Shown: positions 49,551 through 61,534 of the stretch, piece after piece
Layout: each line of letters begins with the position of its first letter
Position numbering within the stretch: the first letter of the stretch is position 1
Source: Rhodanobacter soli
GTDB lineage: Bacteria; Pseudomonadota; Gammaproteobacteria; Xanthomonadales; Rhodanobacteraceae
DNA: 64,000 nucleotides
Direction of reading: 5' to 3'
Assembly: GCF_040548735.1 (NCBI RefSeq)
Contig: NZ_JBEPSD010000001.1
Span: forward strand, 682,001-746,000
The notes under the pieces: generated by a model
The model's input: only the letters and a program-made list of their open reading frames with translations
What the model was told of the DNA's origin: nothing
Databases searched by the model: none
Made by a program: the position numbers and the translations under genes

Positions 49551-52409
49551 GTGCATGTTGCCCGGCTCACTGCAGCGGCCGTTGCATCGACATCGGTTCG
49601 CCGGTTGCCGCAATCCATGCTGCGCCGTTTGCCGGTAGACCCGACGCCGTTTCGAAGCGGGACGGCCATGGCTTGTGCCGCTCTGCTGGCCATGCTGCCG
49701 GGCGAAGCGCCCGCGACCACCCGTGTCCATGCCGTGCGCGTCGGCCTGGCACCGGATCACGTACGACTCGTGCTCGAGTCGAGCGAACCGATCCAGGCCC
49801 ATGTCGTGCAATCGCTGCGACCCGGAGCCTTGATCATCGACCTGGACGATGTCGCTCTGGACGCCGTCATGGCAACGCTCGCGCAAAAGATAGGCAGCCA
49901 CAACCCGTACCTCAAATCCGTCACGATCAGCCACGACAATACGGGCAGTACGCGGATGGAGTTGATCCCGCTGGTTCCCGTCACGCCCCATATATTCAAC
50001 CTCAGGCCGGGCGGCGGCCACGGCAATCGCATGGTGGTGGACATCTATCCCGACCAGTTCACGCCGCCACCGTCGCGGGCGCGTGCCGAAACAGCCGTGC
50101 CGGCGGTCGTCACGCCCGGGGAAAGCGGCACAGCCAGCGCCACCGCGGCGCCATCGGCGCCGGTGCCCAAAGCTCCCATCGGCATGCCCGAGGAAATGTG
50201 GCTCGAGGTTCATATCAACGATGAACTCGCAGGAACGGCGCTGGTACTGCGCGATGCGGCGCATCGCCTGCTGGCGCGGAACGAGGACCTGCAACAATGG
50301 CGAATCCACGTCACCGGAGCGGCAGTCACCCATCACGGGGCGGATTCGTACTACCCGCTCGACGCCATCAAGGGATTGACCTATCGCATCGATGAATCGC
50401 GCCAGTCGCTCATGCTGAATGTACCCGCCGGGCTGTTCGATGCGACACAGCTCAGCGGACTTCCCCGCAACCTGCTCGAACCCACTCCGTCACCGCCGGG
50501 GGCCTATCTCAACTACGACATTTCCGCCAATCGCTCGCAGCGGGGCGACATGTCCGGTGGCGCCTTCGTGGAATCGGGCATCTTTGGCCGATGGGGCAAC
50601 GGCATCGGCACCGTGCTTGCCCGCCGCCTCGACGGCCGCAACCGGATCACCCGCCTGGATACCACCTGGAGCTACGACCGGCCGGGGAAAATGCAGAGCT
50701 TGCGCTTCGGCGACGACATCAGCGGGACGAGCAGCTGGGGGCGTCCGGTGCGCTTCGGCGGCGTGCAGTTGGCGACCAATTTCGCGACCCAGCCGAGCTT
50801 CATCACCTTTCCCATGCCGACCCTCGGCGGTACGGCAGCAACGCCGTCGACGGTCGATTTTTACGTCAACAACGTCCTGCGGCTCAGGCGCGACGTACCC
50901 AGCGGACCATTCACCATCCAGGATCTGCCGGTGGTCACCGGACAAGGCGAGATCCGTCTGGTGGTGCGCGACCTGCTCGGTCGCGAACAGACCGTGTCGC
51001 AACCCTTCTACGCCAGCGGCGGCCTGCTTGCCGAAGGTTTGCGGGACTACTCCTACGAAGCAGGTTTCGAGCGGAAAAACTACGCTCTGCACAGCAATGA
51101 TTACGGCCGTTTCATCGCGGCGGGCACCGAGCGCCTTGGTTTTTCGGACACGTTCACCGGCGAGCTGCATGCGGAACTGCTGCGCGAGCAGCAGACGATC
51201 GGCGCAGGCGGCACGTACCTGTGGTCGACCGTCGGCGTGATGACTGCAGCGGTGGCCGCCAGCCATGATGCCGCAGGGTCCGGCGGACTGGCGTCGCTGG
51301 GGTTCCAGCATCAGTCCGGCTATTTCAGCTACGGCGCACGCACGCAATTCACCAGCCCCGGCTTCGTGCAGCTGGGCTATGAGCCACAGGCCCTGCCACC
51401 CCGGCAAACCACAACCGCGTTCATGAGCCTGGGCACCTACAACCATGGCTCGATGGCGCTGAGCTACACCCATCAGGATTTCCGCGACGCCGCGGACTTG
51501 AAGCTGGTGGGCGTGAACTACAGCCGTTCGGTGGGCAGGCTGGGTTACCTGACGTTGTCCGCGCTGCGCATCATGGGCGAAGACGCCGGCACCTTGTTTG
51601 GCCTGACTGTCACCATGCCCCTGGGCGAACGCAGCAGTGCAAGTTTCAACGGGCAAGCCCATGCCGGATCGAGCCGGGGAACGATCGAGCTGCAGCAAAG
51701 CCTTCCTGCGGGCACCGGGGTGGGCTATCGGCTGCAGGCCGGGCTGGCAGCCACCGATCCGCGCCAGGCGGGCATCAGCCTGCAGAATGACGTGGGCACC
51801 TACTCCCTCGACGTGGCGCAAAGCCGGGACCAAAGCGGGTATCGGGGTTCCATGCGCGGCGGCATCGCCCTGCTGGACGGCCAGGTCTTCCTCACCCGGC
51901 GGATCAACGACAGCTTTGCCGTGGTGCAGGTACCCGGCTACGCGGATGTACGGGTATATGCCGACAATCAGCAGGTGGCCCGCACGGATGACAACGGCTA
52001 CGCACTGGTCCCGCAACTGCGCCCGTACCAAAAAAATCCGATCCGCATTGAACAGGCCGACCTGCCGCTGGACGCCGAGATCGCCAGCCTGCGGCTCGAC
52101 GCCGTACCCTACCGGCATGGTGCGCTTTCGCTCAAATTCCCGGTGAAGCACTCGCGCGGAGCGGTGCTCAGCATCACGATCCAAAACGGTGCCTTTCTGC
52201 CGGCCGGCGCGGAGGTGGCCATGGCAGGCAACGAGAGCACCTTCCCAGTCGGCATGCGCGGCGAGGTTTACCTCACTGGCCTGGCGAAAACGAACGCATT
52301 GCATGTGACGTGGCAGGGGCAGGGCTGCGATCTGACGATCGACTTTCCCGACACGCACGATCCATTGCCCCACCTGGGGCCACTCGCCTGTCCCGGGATA
52401 CGACCATGA
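49551..52409 (+). CDS. Outer-membrane pilus usher with N-terminal AMIN domain
   Basis: This 952-residue protein ends as a normal usher: N-domain from about residue 213 (EEMWLEVHINDELAGTALVL), barrel, plug-like DFYVNNVLRLRRDVPSGPF, and C-domains ending CDLTIDF. Before it, residues about 58-167 form an AMIN domain of the AmiC type: VHAVRVGLAPDHVRLVLESS, ALIIDLDDVALDA, NPYLKSVTISHDN, PHIFNLRPGGG and NRMVVDIYP. A Pro/Ala linker joins the two. AMIN domains bind peptidoglycan in cell-wall amidases and secretins such as PilQ. Ushers of about 800 residues normally lack it. The start is uncertain (49551, 49617 or 49668), since the signal peptide is most evident around residues 38-55. Confidence 0.9.
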   Translation: MHVARLTAAAVASTSVRRLPQSMLRRLPVDPTPFRSGTAMACAALLAMLPGEAPATTRVHAVRVGLAPDHVRLVLESSEPIQAHVVQSLRPGALIIDLDDVALDAVMATLAQKIGSHNPYLKSVTISHDNTGSTRMELIPLVPVTPHIFNLRPGGGHGNRMVVDIYPDQFTPPPSRARAETAVPAVVTPGESGTASATAAPSAPVPKAPIGMPEEMWLEVHINDELAGTALVLRDAAHRLLARNEDLQQWRIHVTGAAVTHHGADSYYPLDAIKGLTYRIDESRQSLMLNVPAGLFDATQLSGLPRNLLEPTPSPPGAYLNYDISANRSQRGDMSGGAFVESGIFGRWGNGIGTVLARRLDGRNRITRLDTTWSYDRPGKMQSLRFGDDISGTSSWGRPVRFGGVQLATNFATQPSFITFPMPTLGGTAATPSTVDFYVNNVLRLRRDVPSGPFTIQDLPVVTGQGEIRLVVRDLLGREQTVSQPFYASGGLLAEGLRDYSYEAGFERKNYALHSNDYGRFIAAGTERLGFSDTFTGELHAELLREQQTIGAGGTYLWSTVGVMTAAVAASHDAAGSGGLASLGFQHQSGYFSYGARTQFTSPGFVQLGYEPQALPPRQTTTAFMSLGTYNHGSMALSYTHQDFRDAADLKLVGVNYSRSVGRLGYLTLSALRIMGEDAGTLFGLTVTMPLGERSSASFNGQAHAGSSRGTIELQQSLPAGTGVGYRLQAGLAATDPRQAGISLQNDVGTYSLDVAQSRDQSGYRGSMRGGIALLDGQVFLTRRINDSFAVVQVPGYADVRVYADNQQVARTDDNGYALVPQLRPYQKNPIRIEQADLPLDAEIASLRLDAVPYRHGALSLKFPVKHSRGAVLSITIQNGAFLPAGAEVAMAGNESTFPVGMRGEVYLTGLAKTNALHVTWQGQGCDLTIDFPDTHDPLPHLGPLACPGIRP

Positions 52410-52915
52410 TGATGCAGATGATGCATGAGAAGAAACGAGGCAGTGATCGCGCAAATGCCTCCTCGGCGGTATCCAGCGCGCGACTGCAGGCGCTTTCATG
52501 GCTGATGGCGATGGCGGCGGCGCTGGTCGCCACCTCATCGAATGCCGCAACGTGCACGCTCAGCACGCAGGGCGTGAACTTCGGCAGCTATGATTTTCTG
52601 AGCAGCCAGAACCTTGACGGTGTCGGCCACGTCGTCGTGAGCTGTGACACAAGCACCAGCTACACCATCGGGCTGAGCCCGGGCAGCGGATCCTACATGG
52701 CGCGACTGATGACCAATGGCCCGCACCAGCTTGCATACAACCTCTACACGGACGCTACGCAAACCATGGTCTGGGGCGATGGCAGCAGCGGCACCGCTGT
52801 CGTCGACGGAACGGGAACGGACGTGGATCACACCGTCTACGGAAGCGTGCCGGCGGGTCAAAACCCGTACGTCGGTTCCTACAGTGACGCCATCACGGTG
52901 ACGCTGACCTTTTGA
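52406..52915 (+). CDS. SCPU-domain pilus subunit, probable tip or minor pilin
   Basis: This 169-residue protein begins MMMQMMHEKKRGSDRANA, overlapping the usher stop by four bases. It has an uncleaved-looking long N-region before a hydrophobic segment (LSWLMAMAAALVATSSNAA). One SCPU domain follows (CTLSTQGVNFGSYDFLSSQN, SYTIGLSPGSG, YNLYTDATQTMVWGDG, and the end GSYSDAITVTLTF). Last position in the operon is that of the CsuE tip adhesin, but CsuE has two domains and about 330 residues; this is half that size. It could be a simple tip or a second rod subunit. Confidence 0.85.
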   Translation: MMMQMMHEKKRGSDRANASSAVSSARLQALSWLMAMAAALVATSSNAATCTLSTQGVNFGSYDFLSSQNLDGVGHVVVSCDTSTSYTIGLSPGSGSYMARLMTNGPHQLAYNLYTDATQTMVWGDGSSGTAVVDGTGTDVDHTVYGSVPAGQNPYVGSYSDAITVTLTF

Positions 52916-52959
52916 TCACGCTGCCTCTATTTGCGAGTCGACGGACTGGCTGGCATGCC

Positions 52960-54207
52960 TCACATCAGCAGCTTGCGCACCTTGAGCAGGGCCACGATGA
53001 ACGCGTCGATCTCCTCGCGCGTGTTGTAGAACGCCAGCGAGGCGCGCAGCGTGGCGGGCACGCCATAGAACTGCATCAGCGGATGCGCGCAGTGATGGCC
53101 TGAGCGCACCGCGACGCCCTGCAGGTCGAGCAGGGTGGCCATGTCGGTGGCCTGCGCGCCTTCCAGCAGGAAGGAGATCACAGGCTCCTTCTCCGCTGCC
53201 TCGCCGAAGATGCGCAGGCCGGGAATCTCGCGCAGGCGTTCGGTGGCGTAGTGCAGCAGTTGCTGCTCCCACGCATGGATCGCGGCGAAGCCCACCGATG
53301 CGTAGTAGTCGATCGCCGCCGATAGCCCGACGAAACCGGCGATGTTCGGCGTGCCGGCCTCGAACTTGTGCGGCGGCGCGGCGAACGTGGTGCCGCTGAA
53401 ACGCACCTCGCGGATCATCTCGCCGCCGCCGAAGAACGGCGGCATCGCCTCCAGGTGTTCGCGCTTCGCCCACAGCACACCGGTGCCGGTGGGGCCGAGC
53501 ATCTTGTGCCCGGTGAGCGCGTAGAAATCGCAGCCCAGCGCCTGCACGTCGACCGGCCGGTGCGGCACCGCCTGCGAGCCGTCGACCAGCAGCGGGATGC
53601 CGCGTTTCCTGCACTCGCGCGCGATCTCGCGCACCGGATTGACCGTGCCCAGCACGTTGGAGACGTGGGTGACGCAGGCCAGTTTCACCTCCGGCGTCAG
53701 CATCTCGATGTACTTCTCGACGATCAGCTCACCGCGCTCGTCGATCGGCGCGGCCTTGACCGTGGCGCCGCTGCGTGCGGCCACCAGCTGCCACGGCACG
53801 ATGTTGGCGTGGTGTTCCATCACCGTGGTGAGGATCGCATCGCCGGCTTTCAGTCGCGGCAGCGCATAGCTGTAGGCGACCAGGTTGATCGACTGGGTGG
53901 TGCCGGAAGTGAGGATCACCTCGTTGCGCGACGGCGCATTGATGAACCCCGCCAGCTTGTCGCGCGCGCCTTCGTAGGCGGCGGTGGCCTCTTCACCGAG
54001 CTGGTGCACCGCGCGCGCCACGTTCGCGTTGTGCTCCCGGTAATGCGCGTCCACCGCCCCGATCACCGACAGCGGCTTCTGGCTGGTATTGGCGTTGTCG
54101 AGATAGACCAGCGGCTTGTCGTGAACGCTGCGCGCCAGCAGCGGAAAATCCGCGCGGATGCGCTGGACGTCGAAGACGGTGGGCGTGCTGGCTTGTAGTG
54201 AAGTCAT
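52960..54207 (-). CDS. sufS: Cysteine desulfurase SufS
   Basis: I chose the ATG at 54207 (MTSLQASTPTVFDVQRIRAD); 26 upstream in-frame codons lie in a repeat. The 415-residue enzyme is a class V PLP protein with VYLDNANTSQKP, TSGTTQSINLVAYSY, VMEHHANIVPWQ, the PLP lysine in ALTGHKMLGPTGTG and the persulfide cysteine in RSGHHCAHPLMQF. It strips sulfur from cysteine for Fe-S assembly by SufBCD. It is last in the suf operon, separated from sufD by 132 bases of hairpin repeats. No sufE or sufU gene follows within the window. Confidence 0.95.
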   Translation of the reverse strand: MTSLQASTPTVFDVQRIRADFPLLARSVHDKPLVYLDNANTSQKPLSVIGAVDAHYREHNANVARAVHQLGEEATAAYEGARDKLAGFINAPSRNEVILTSGTTQSINLVAYSYALPRLKAGDAILTTVMEHHANIVPWQLVAARSGATVKAAPIDERGELIVEKYIEMLTPEVKLACVTHVSNVLGTVNPVREIARECRKRGIPLLVDGSQAVPHRPVDVQALGCDFYALTGHKMLGPTGTGVLWAKREHLEAMPPFFGGGEMIREVRFSGTTFAAPPHKFEAGTPNIAGFVGLSAAIDYYASVGFAAIHAWEQQLLHYATERLREIPGLRIFGEAAEKEPVISFLLEGAQATDMATLLDLQGVAVRSGHHCAHPLMQFYGVPATLRASLAFYNTREEIDAFIVALLKVRKLLM

Positions 54208-54230
54208 CTTCGACGTTTTCCGGTTTTGGC

Positions 54231-54333
54231 TCCCTCCCCTGCTTCGCAGGGGAGGGTTGGGGTTCGCTCTTGATTTGAAAGTCAAAAGCCTTACCCCCTC
54301 CCGACCTCCCCCTGCAGGCAGGGGGAGGAGATA
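54231..54333. repeat. Hairpin-rich intergenic repeat between sufD and sufS
   Basis: Two perfect 11-bp stems face inward: CCCTCCCCTGC (54232-54242) with its partner at 54246-54256, and CCTCCCCCTGC (54305-54315) with its partner at 54318-54328. A small AT-rich stem (TTTGA/TCAAA) lies between them. The composition and tandem-hairpin layout mark an intergenic repeat unit rather than a terminator; there is no T-run. Confidence 0.7.
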
Positions 54334-54339
54334 AAAGCA

Positions 54340-55655
54340 TCAGGCGGGCAATTGCGCGATCAGCAACGCCGACAGATGCTCACGCAGCTCCTTGTTCGGC
54401 AGATCATCCAGCACGGCGCGGCAAAACGCGGCGGTCAGCAGCGCGCGGGCCTCGGCCAACGGGATGCCGCGCGAACGCAGGTAGAACAGCGCGCGTTCGT
54501 CGAGCTGGCCCACGGTGGCACCGTGCGCGGCCTTCACCTCGTCGGCGTAGATCTCGAGTTCCGGCTTGGTGTCGATCTCGGCGGTCGGCGACAGCAGCAG
54601 GTTCTTGTTGTTGAGGCTGGCGTCGCTGCCGTCGGCGCCGGGGGCCACCACGATCGCCCCGCGGAATACCCCGCGCGCGCGGTCGTTGGCGACGCCGCGC
54701 CAGTTGGACGTGGAGGTGGTGTTCAGCGCCTGGTGGCGGATCGCCAGCTGGGTATCGACATGCTGGCGGCCGTGCGGCATGAACGCGCCACGGGTATGCA
54801 GCTGCGCCTCGTCGCCGACCAGCTCGGCCTGCAGGTCATGCCGCACCAGCGCGCCGCCCAGTTCCAGCACGTGCAGCAGCGCCTGTGCGCGTGCGTGCAG
54901 GCGCAGGCTGCTGCGGCGGATCAGGTTCGCACCGAGCGCGGCGTTCTGCAGCACGGCAAGATGAAGCTGCGCGCCATCGCGCAGCACGATATCGCTGACC
55001 AGGGTGGCCAGTTGGGCCTGCTCGCCGCTGCTCACGTAGTGCTCGACCAGGCTCAGCGAGGCACCCTCGCCCAGTTCGATCAGGTTGCGTGCATGCCAGG
55101 CCAGTTCGGTTTCGGCTGCAGCACCGATGAAGACGAGGTGCACCGGTGCATTGATCTTCGCGTGGGCAGCGACCCGCAGCACCACGCCATCACCGGCGCT
55201 GGCGGCGTTGATCCGCACGAACGCATCGGCGGCCTCGCGGATAGGTCCGACCAGAGCCGGCCGCGACAGCGCAAAACGCAGCGGCTCCGCATCGCCGCGC
55301 AGCGCCTGCGACAGCGGCTGCAGCAAAAGCCCGTCGGGCAGCGCATCGGGCGCCGACAGGTCGGCGCGGAACACGCCGTTGACGAAGACCAGCCGCGGCC
55401 CGTCGACGCCGGGCAACGCGAACGTCGCCGCATCGACGACACGCGTTGCGGCGGCGGCATCGCCACCGGCGAAGCTGCGCTGGCCGAGTCCACGCAACGC
55501 GGTGTACTTCCACGCCTCGACCCGCGTATCGGGCAGGCCGCCGGCGGCGAACGCCGCGCGATTCTCGCGCCGCGCCGCGTCCAGCCAGGCGACGCCGCTG
55601 GCCGGCAGCGGCGCGTCGAGCAGCGACGCAACCAACGGCAGGGATGCCGGCTGGC

Positions 55656-55659
<4 letters not shown>
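54340..55659 (-). CDS. sufD: Fe-S cluster assembly protein SufD
   Basis: This 439-residue protein has the SufD pattern: RVEAWKYTALRGL near the start, a right-handed beta-helix core, and the conserved C-terminal block including HGATVGQLDERALFYLRSRG and FCRAVLDDLPNKELREHL. SufD pairs with SufB and two SufC ATPases to form the scaffold complex in the cytoplasm. Its start overlaps the sufC stop by four bases (ATGA). A repeat follows its stop. Confidence 0.95.
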
Positions 55660-56435
<776 letters not shown>

Positions 56436-56455
56436 TTCTGTTCCTGATTTTTAGC

Positions 56456-56640
56456 CCCTCTCCCGTTGGGGGAGGGATTGGGGTGAGGGTTCGGGTCAGG
56501 CCGCGATATCACGCTCCGCCCGCACCCTCATCCGCCCTTCGGGCACCTTCATTCGGCACATCCATGTGCCTCACCTTCGGCGGCTCGCGCCGTGCAAATC
56601 GGCAATCCTGCCGATTTGTCTCCCAGAGGGAGAAGGGAAA
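56456..56640. repeat. Multi-hairpin intergenic repeat between sufB and sufC
   Basis: The stretch is built of inverted pairs. GGCACAT/ATGTGCC is at 56555-56570 and CAAATCGGCA/TGCCGATTTG (perfect 10-bp, loop ATCC) at 56595-56618. Flanking arms of CCCTCTCCC and GAGGGAGAAGGG type carry internal CACCCTCA/GGTGAGGGT inversions. A CTCATCCGCCCTTCGGGCAC segment resembles a common dispersed repeat of this order. It lies inside the operon transcript. Confidence 0.7.
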
Positions 56641-56643
56641 GCA

Positions 56644-58122
56644 TCAGCCGACGGCGCCTTCCAGCGATACCTCAAGCAGCTTCTTCGCTTCCACCGCGAA
56701 CTCCATCGGCAGTTCGCGGAAGACCTGCTTGCAGAAGCCGTCGACGATCATCGACACCGCGTCCTCTTCCGGGATGCCGCGCGCGCGGCAGTAGAACATC
56801 TGGTCGTCGGAGATCTTCGAGGTGGTGGCCTCGTGCTCGACGATCGCGGTGGGGTTCTTCACTTCCATGTACGGGAAGGTGTGTGCGCCGCACTTCTTGC
56901 CGATCAGCAGGCTGTCGCACTGGGTGTAGTTGCGCGCGCCCTCGGCGCCCTTCTCCATCTTCACCAGGCCGCGGTAGCTGTTGGAACTGCGCCCGGCGCT
57001 GATGCCCTTGGAGACGATCTTCGACTTGGTGTACTTGCCGAGGTGGATCATCTTGGTGCCGGTATCAGCCTGCTGGTAATGATGGGTCAGCGCCACCGAG
57101 TAGAACTCGCCCACCGAGCGGTCGCCGCGCAGCACCACGCTAGGGTATTTCCAGGTGATCGCCGAGCCGGTTTCCACTTGGGTCCAGCTGATCTTGGAAT
57201 CATCGCCGCGGCAATCGCCGCGCTTGGTGACGAAGTTGTAGATGCCGCCGACGCCGTTCTCGTCGCCGGGGTACCAGTTCTGCACCGTGGAATACTTGAT
57301 CTGCGCCTTCTCCAGCGCGACCAGCTCGACCACCGCCGCGTGCAGCTGGTTCTCGTCGCGCTTCGGTGCGGTGCAACCTTCGAGGTAGGAGACGTGCGCG
57401 CCTTCCTCGGCCACGATCAGGGTGCGCTCGAACTGGCCGGTGTTCTGCGCGTTGATGCGGAAATAGGTGCTCAGCTCCATCGGGCAGCGCACGCCCTTGG
57501 GAATGAACACGAAGCTGCCATCGGAGAACACCGCCGAGTTCAACGCAGCAAAGAAGTTGTCGCCGGTCGGCACCACACTGCCCAGGTATTTGCGCACGAT
57601 GTCCGGGTATTCGCGGATCGCCTCGCTCATCGAGCAGAACAGCACGCCGGCCTCGGCCAGCTGCTTGCGGAACGTGGTGCCGACCGAAACCGAGTCGAAC
57701 ACCGCATCCACCGCCACGCCGGCCAGCGCGGCGCGCTCGTGCAGCGGAATGCCCAGTTTTTCGTAGGTTTCCAGCAGTACCGGATCCACCTCGTCCAGCG
57801 ACTTCGGCGCGACCTTGGGCGCGGCGTAGTAGCTGATCGCCTGGTAGTCGATCGGGTCGATGTTGAGCTTGGCCCAATCCGGCTTCGGCATCGTCAGCCA
57901 GTGGCGAAATGCCTCCAGCCGCCATTCCGTCATCCACTCCGGTTCGTGCTTGATCGCCGAAATCGCGCGGACGGTGCCCTCGTCCAGACCCGGCGGCAGG
58001 CCGGTCATCTCGATCTCGGTGATGAAGCCGGCGGCGTAGCTGCGGCCAAGAACCTCGGCCACGCCGGCGTTGTCACGAAGCGTGGCGGCGGTGCTGCTTT
58101 CGTTGTTCATGATCTCGTTCAT
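56644..58122 (-). CDS. sufB: Fe-S cluster assembly protein SufB
   Basis: I start at the ATG at 58122, overlapping the sufR stop (ATGA); an ATG at 58110 is in frame. The 492-residue protein shows [40 protein letters not shown] (the cysteine implicated in cluster assembly), [20 protein letters not shown], and the C-terminal block with [20 protein letters not shown]. It is the main cluster-building scaffold of SufBC2D. Length matches SufB (495 in E. coli). Confidence 0.97.
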   Translation of the reverse strand: MNEIMNNESSTAATLRDNAGVAEVLGRSYAAGFITEIEMTGLPPGLDEGTVRAISAIKHEPEWMTEWRLEAFRHWLTMPKPDWAKLNIDPIDYQAISYYAAPKVAPKSLDEVDPVLLETYEKLGIPLHERAALAGVAVDAVFDSVSVGTTFRKQLAEAGVLFCSMSEAIREYPDIVRKYLGSVVPTGDNFFAALNSAVFSDGSFVFIPKGVRCPMELSTYFRINAQNTGQFERTLIVAEEGAHVSYLEGCTAPKRDENQLHAAVVELVALEKAQIKYSTVQNWYPGDENGVGGIYNFVTKRGDCRGDDSKISWTQVETGSAITWKYPSVVLRGDRSVGEFYSVALTHHYQQADTGTKMIHLGKYTKSKIVSKGISAGRSSNSYRGLVKMEKGAEGARNYTQCDSLLIGKKCGAHTFPYMEVKNPTAIVEHEATTSKISDDQMFYCRARGIPEEDAVSMIVDGFCKQVFRELPMEFAVEAKKLLEVSLEGAVG

Positions 58123-58607
58123 TCGGTAGTCACCCGGCGGGCTTTCGCCGGCATCGCGATGTCGCTCACGGCCACCGCGGCGATCCTGCGCGACGGTCGC
58201 GGCGGCTGCGGCTTGAGCATGTCGGCCAGGCTGACCGCGCGCAGTGCGTTGTCCAGCACGTTGTTGACCCGTTGCCAGCTGCCGCGCACGCCGCACTGCG
58301 ACTCGCGATCGCACTGGCCTTCGGCCACGCTGCACTCGGTCATGCCGATCGGGCCTTCCAGCGCCTCGACGATCTCGGCCAGCGAGATCTCGCTGGCCGG
58401 CCGGGCCAGCCGGTAGCCGCCGTTGACGCCGCGGAACGACTCGACCAGCGCGGCATGGCTGAGCGCTTTCAGCAGCTTGCTCACCGTGGGCAGTTCCAGC
58501 CGCGCCTCGTCGGCGATCTGCACCGTGCTGAGCACCTCGGTCGGGTGCGCGGCGATGCAGGTCATCACCACGGTGGCGTAATCGGTCAGTCGGCTGACGC
58601 GGAGCAT
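58119..58607 (-). CDS. Rrf2-family suf regulator (SufR/IscR-like)
   Basis: This 162-residue protein has the Rrf2 winged helix ([59 protein letters not shown]). Three cluster-ligand cysteines lie at about residues 92-105 ([15 protein letters not shown]). This matches the SUF-system Rrf2 regulator that leads suf operons in this order. It represses or activates suf according to Fe-S status. A GAATC-type inverted repeat 23 bases before its start is a good autoregulatory operator candidate. Confidence 0.93.
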   Translation of the reverse strand: MLRVSRLTDYATVVMTCIAAHPTEVLSTVQIADEARLELPTVSKLLKALSHAALVESFRGVNGGYRLARPASEISLAEIVEALEGPIGMTECSVAEGQCDRESQCGVRGSWQRVNNVLDNALRAVSLADMLKPQPPRPSRRIAAVAVSDIAMPAKARRVTTE

Positions 58608-58629
58608 GGGGCGCTCGGGCTGGGCACTT

Positions 58630-60489
<1,860 letters not shown>

Positions 60490-60509
60490 CGCGCGCGGAT
60501 CGCCTGAAT

Positions 60510-60537
60510 AAAAAACGGCCCGGTACAAACCGGGCCG
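60510..60537. terminator. Terminator between murU and secF, strongest for secF
   Basis: An 8-bp perfect stem (CGGCCCGG/CCGGGCCG, loop TACAAA). On the minus strand it is followed by six T residues, making a good intrinsic terminator for secDF. On the plus strand the T-run is poor. Confidence 0.85.
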
Positions 60538-60562
60538 CTACGTTTCGATAGAGTCTGTGCGC

Positions 60563-61525
60563 TTACGGACGCCGCGCCAGTTCCGGGTTTTCCTTGGTGA
60601 CCGGCATCAGGTCCTTCTTCGACACGCCCAGCCACAGCAGGATCGGGCTGGCCACGAAGATCGAGGACAGCGTACCGACCACGATGCCGATCAGCATGGT
60701 GATGGCGAAGCCGTGCACCGCGGTACCGCCGAAGAAGTACAGCGCGCCCATGGTGATGCCGGTGAACAGCGAGGTGATGATGGTTCGCGACAAGGTGTTG
60801 TTGATCGAGCGGTTGAGGATCTCCTCCGGCTCGGCCTTGCGCGCCAGCCGGAACAGCTCGCGGATGCGGTCGAACACCACCACCTTGTCGTTGATCGAGT
60901 AGCCGATCACCGCCAGCACCGAAGCCAGCACGGTCATGTCGAACTCGCGCTGCACCAGCGCCAGCACGCCCAGCGTCACCAGCGTGTCATGCACCTCGGT
61001 GAAAACCGCGGCGATCGCGAAGCGGCGCTCGAAGCGGATCCACAGGTAGGCCATGATGCCGAGGATCACGAAGACCGCGGCCACGGTGCCGTCGCTGCGC
61101 AATTCCGCACCCACTTCCGCGGTGACAAAGTCGCGGCTCTTCAACTTGGCGTCCGGGCGGGCCGCCTGCAGCACCTTGATCACGTCGGCGGAAATGCGGT
61201 CGAGATTGAACTTGCCGCTGGCGTCCGTGGCCGCCGGGTCGTCCTTCGGCTGCAGGCGGATCGACACCTCACGGGTACCGCCGAGGCTCTGCACCATGGC
61301 ATGGTCGAGACCGCCCTTGTCCAACGCAGCACGCACGTCGGCGATGTCCACCGACTGCTGGTAGTCGACCACCATCGAGACACCGCCGTTGAACTGCATC
61401 CCGTAGTTGAGTCCCTTGACCGCAATCAGCGCGATCGAAGCAACCATCAGGAAGATGGCGATGGCAATGCTGTACTTGCGCATCCCCAGGAAGTGGATGT
61501 TGCTGTCGTGATTGAAAATTTCCAT
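60563..61525 (-). CDS. secF: Protein translocase subunit SecF
   Basis: This 320-residue inner-membrane protein has six helices, a periplasmic domain after TM1, and the SecF motifs VHDTLVTLGVLALVQREFD and VIGYSINDKVVVFDRIRE. SecF with SecD uses proton flow to pull preproteins out of SecYEG. One oddity: the usual LDFTGG motif after TM1 reads GMQFNGGVSM, with Gln in place of Asp. SecD keeps its equivalent (LDLQGG). The gene follows secD after nine bases. Confidence 0.95.
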   Translation of the reverse strand: MEIFNHDSNIHFLGMRKYSIAIAIFLMVASIALIAVKGLNYGMQFNGGVSMVVDYQQSVDIADVRAALDKGGLDHAMVQSLGGTREVSIRLQPKDDPAATDASGKFNLDRISADVIKVLQAARPDAKLKSRDFVTAEVGAELRSDGTVAAVFVILGIMAYLWIRFERRFAIAAVFTEVHDTLVTLGVLALVQREFDMTVLASVLAVIGYSINDKVVVFDRIRELFRLARKAEPEEILNRSINNTLSRTIITSLFTGITMGALYFFGGTAVHGFAITMLIGIVVGTLSSIFVASPILLWLGVSKKDLMPVTKENPELARRP

Positions 61526-61534
61526 GGGGGTTCC

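Noticed and set aside
50490..52550. A 686-codon minus-strand frame opposite the usher gene
   Set aside because: It is a shadow frame with no motifs, opposite a gene whose domains are clear.
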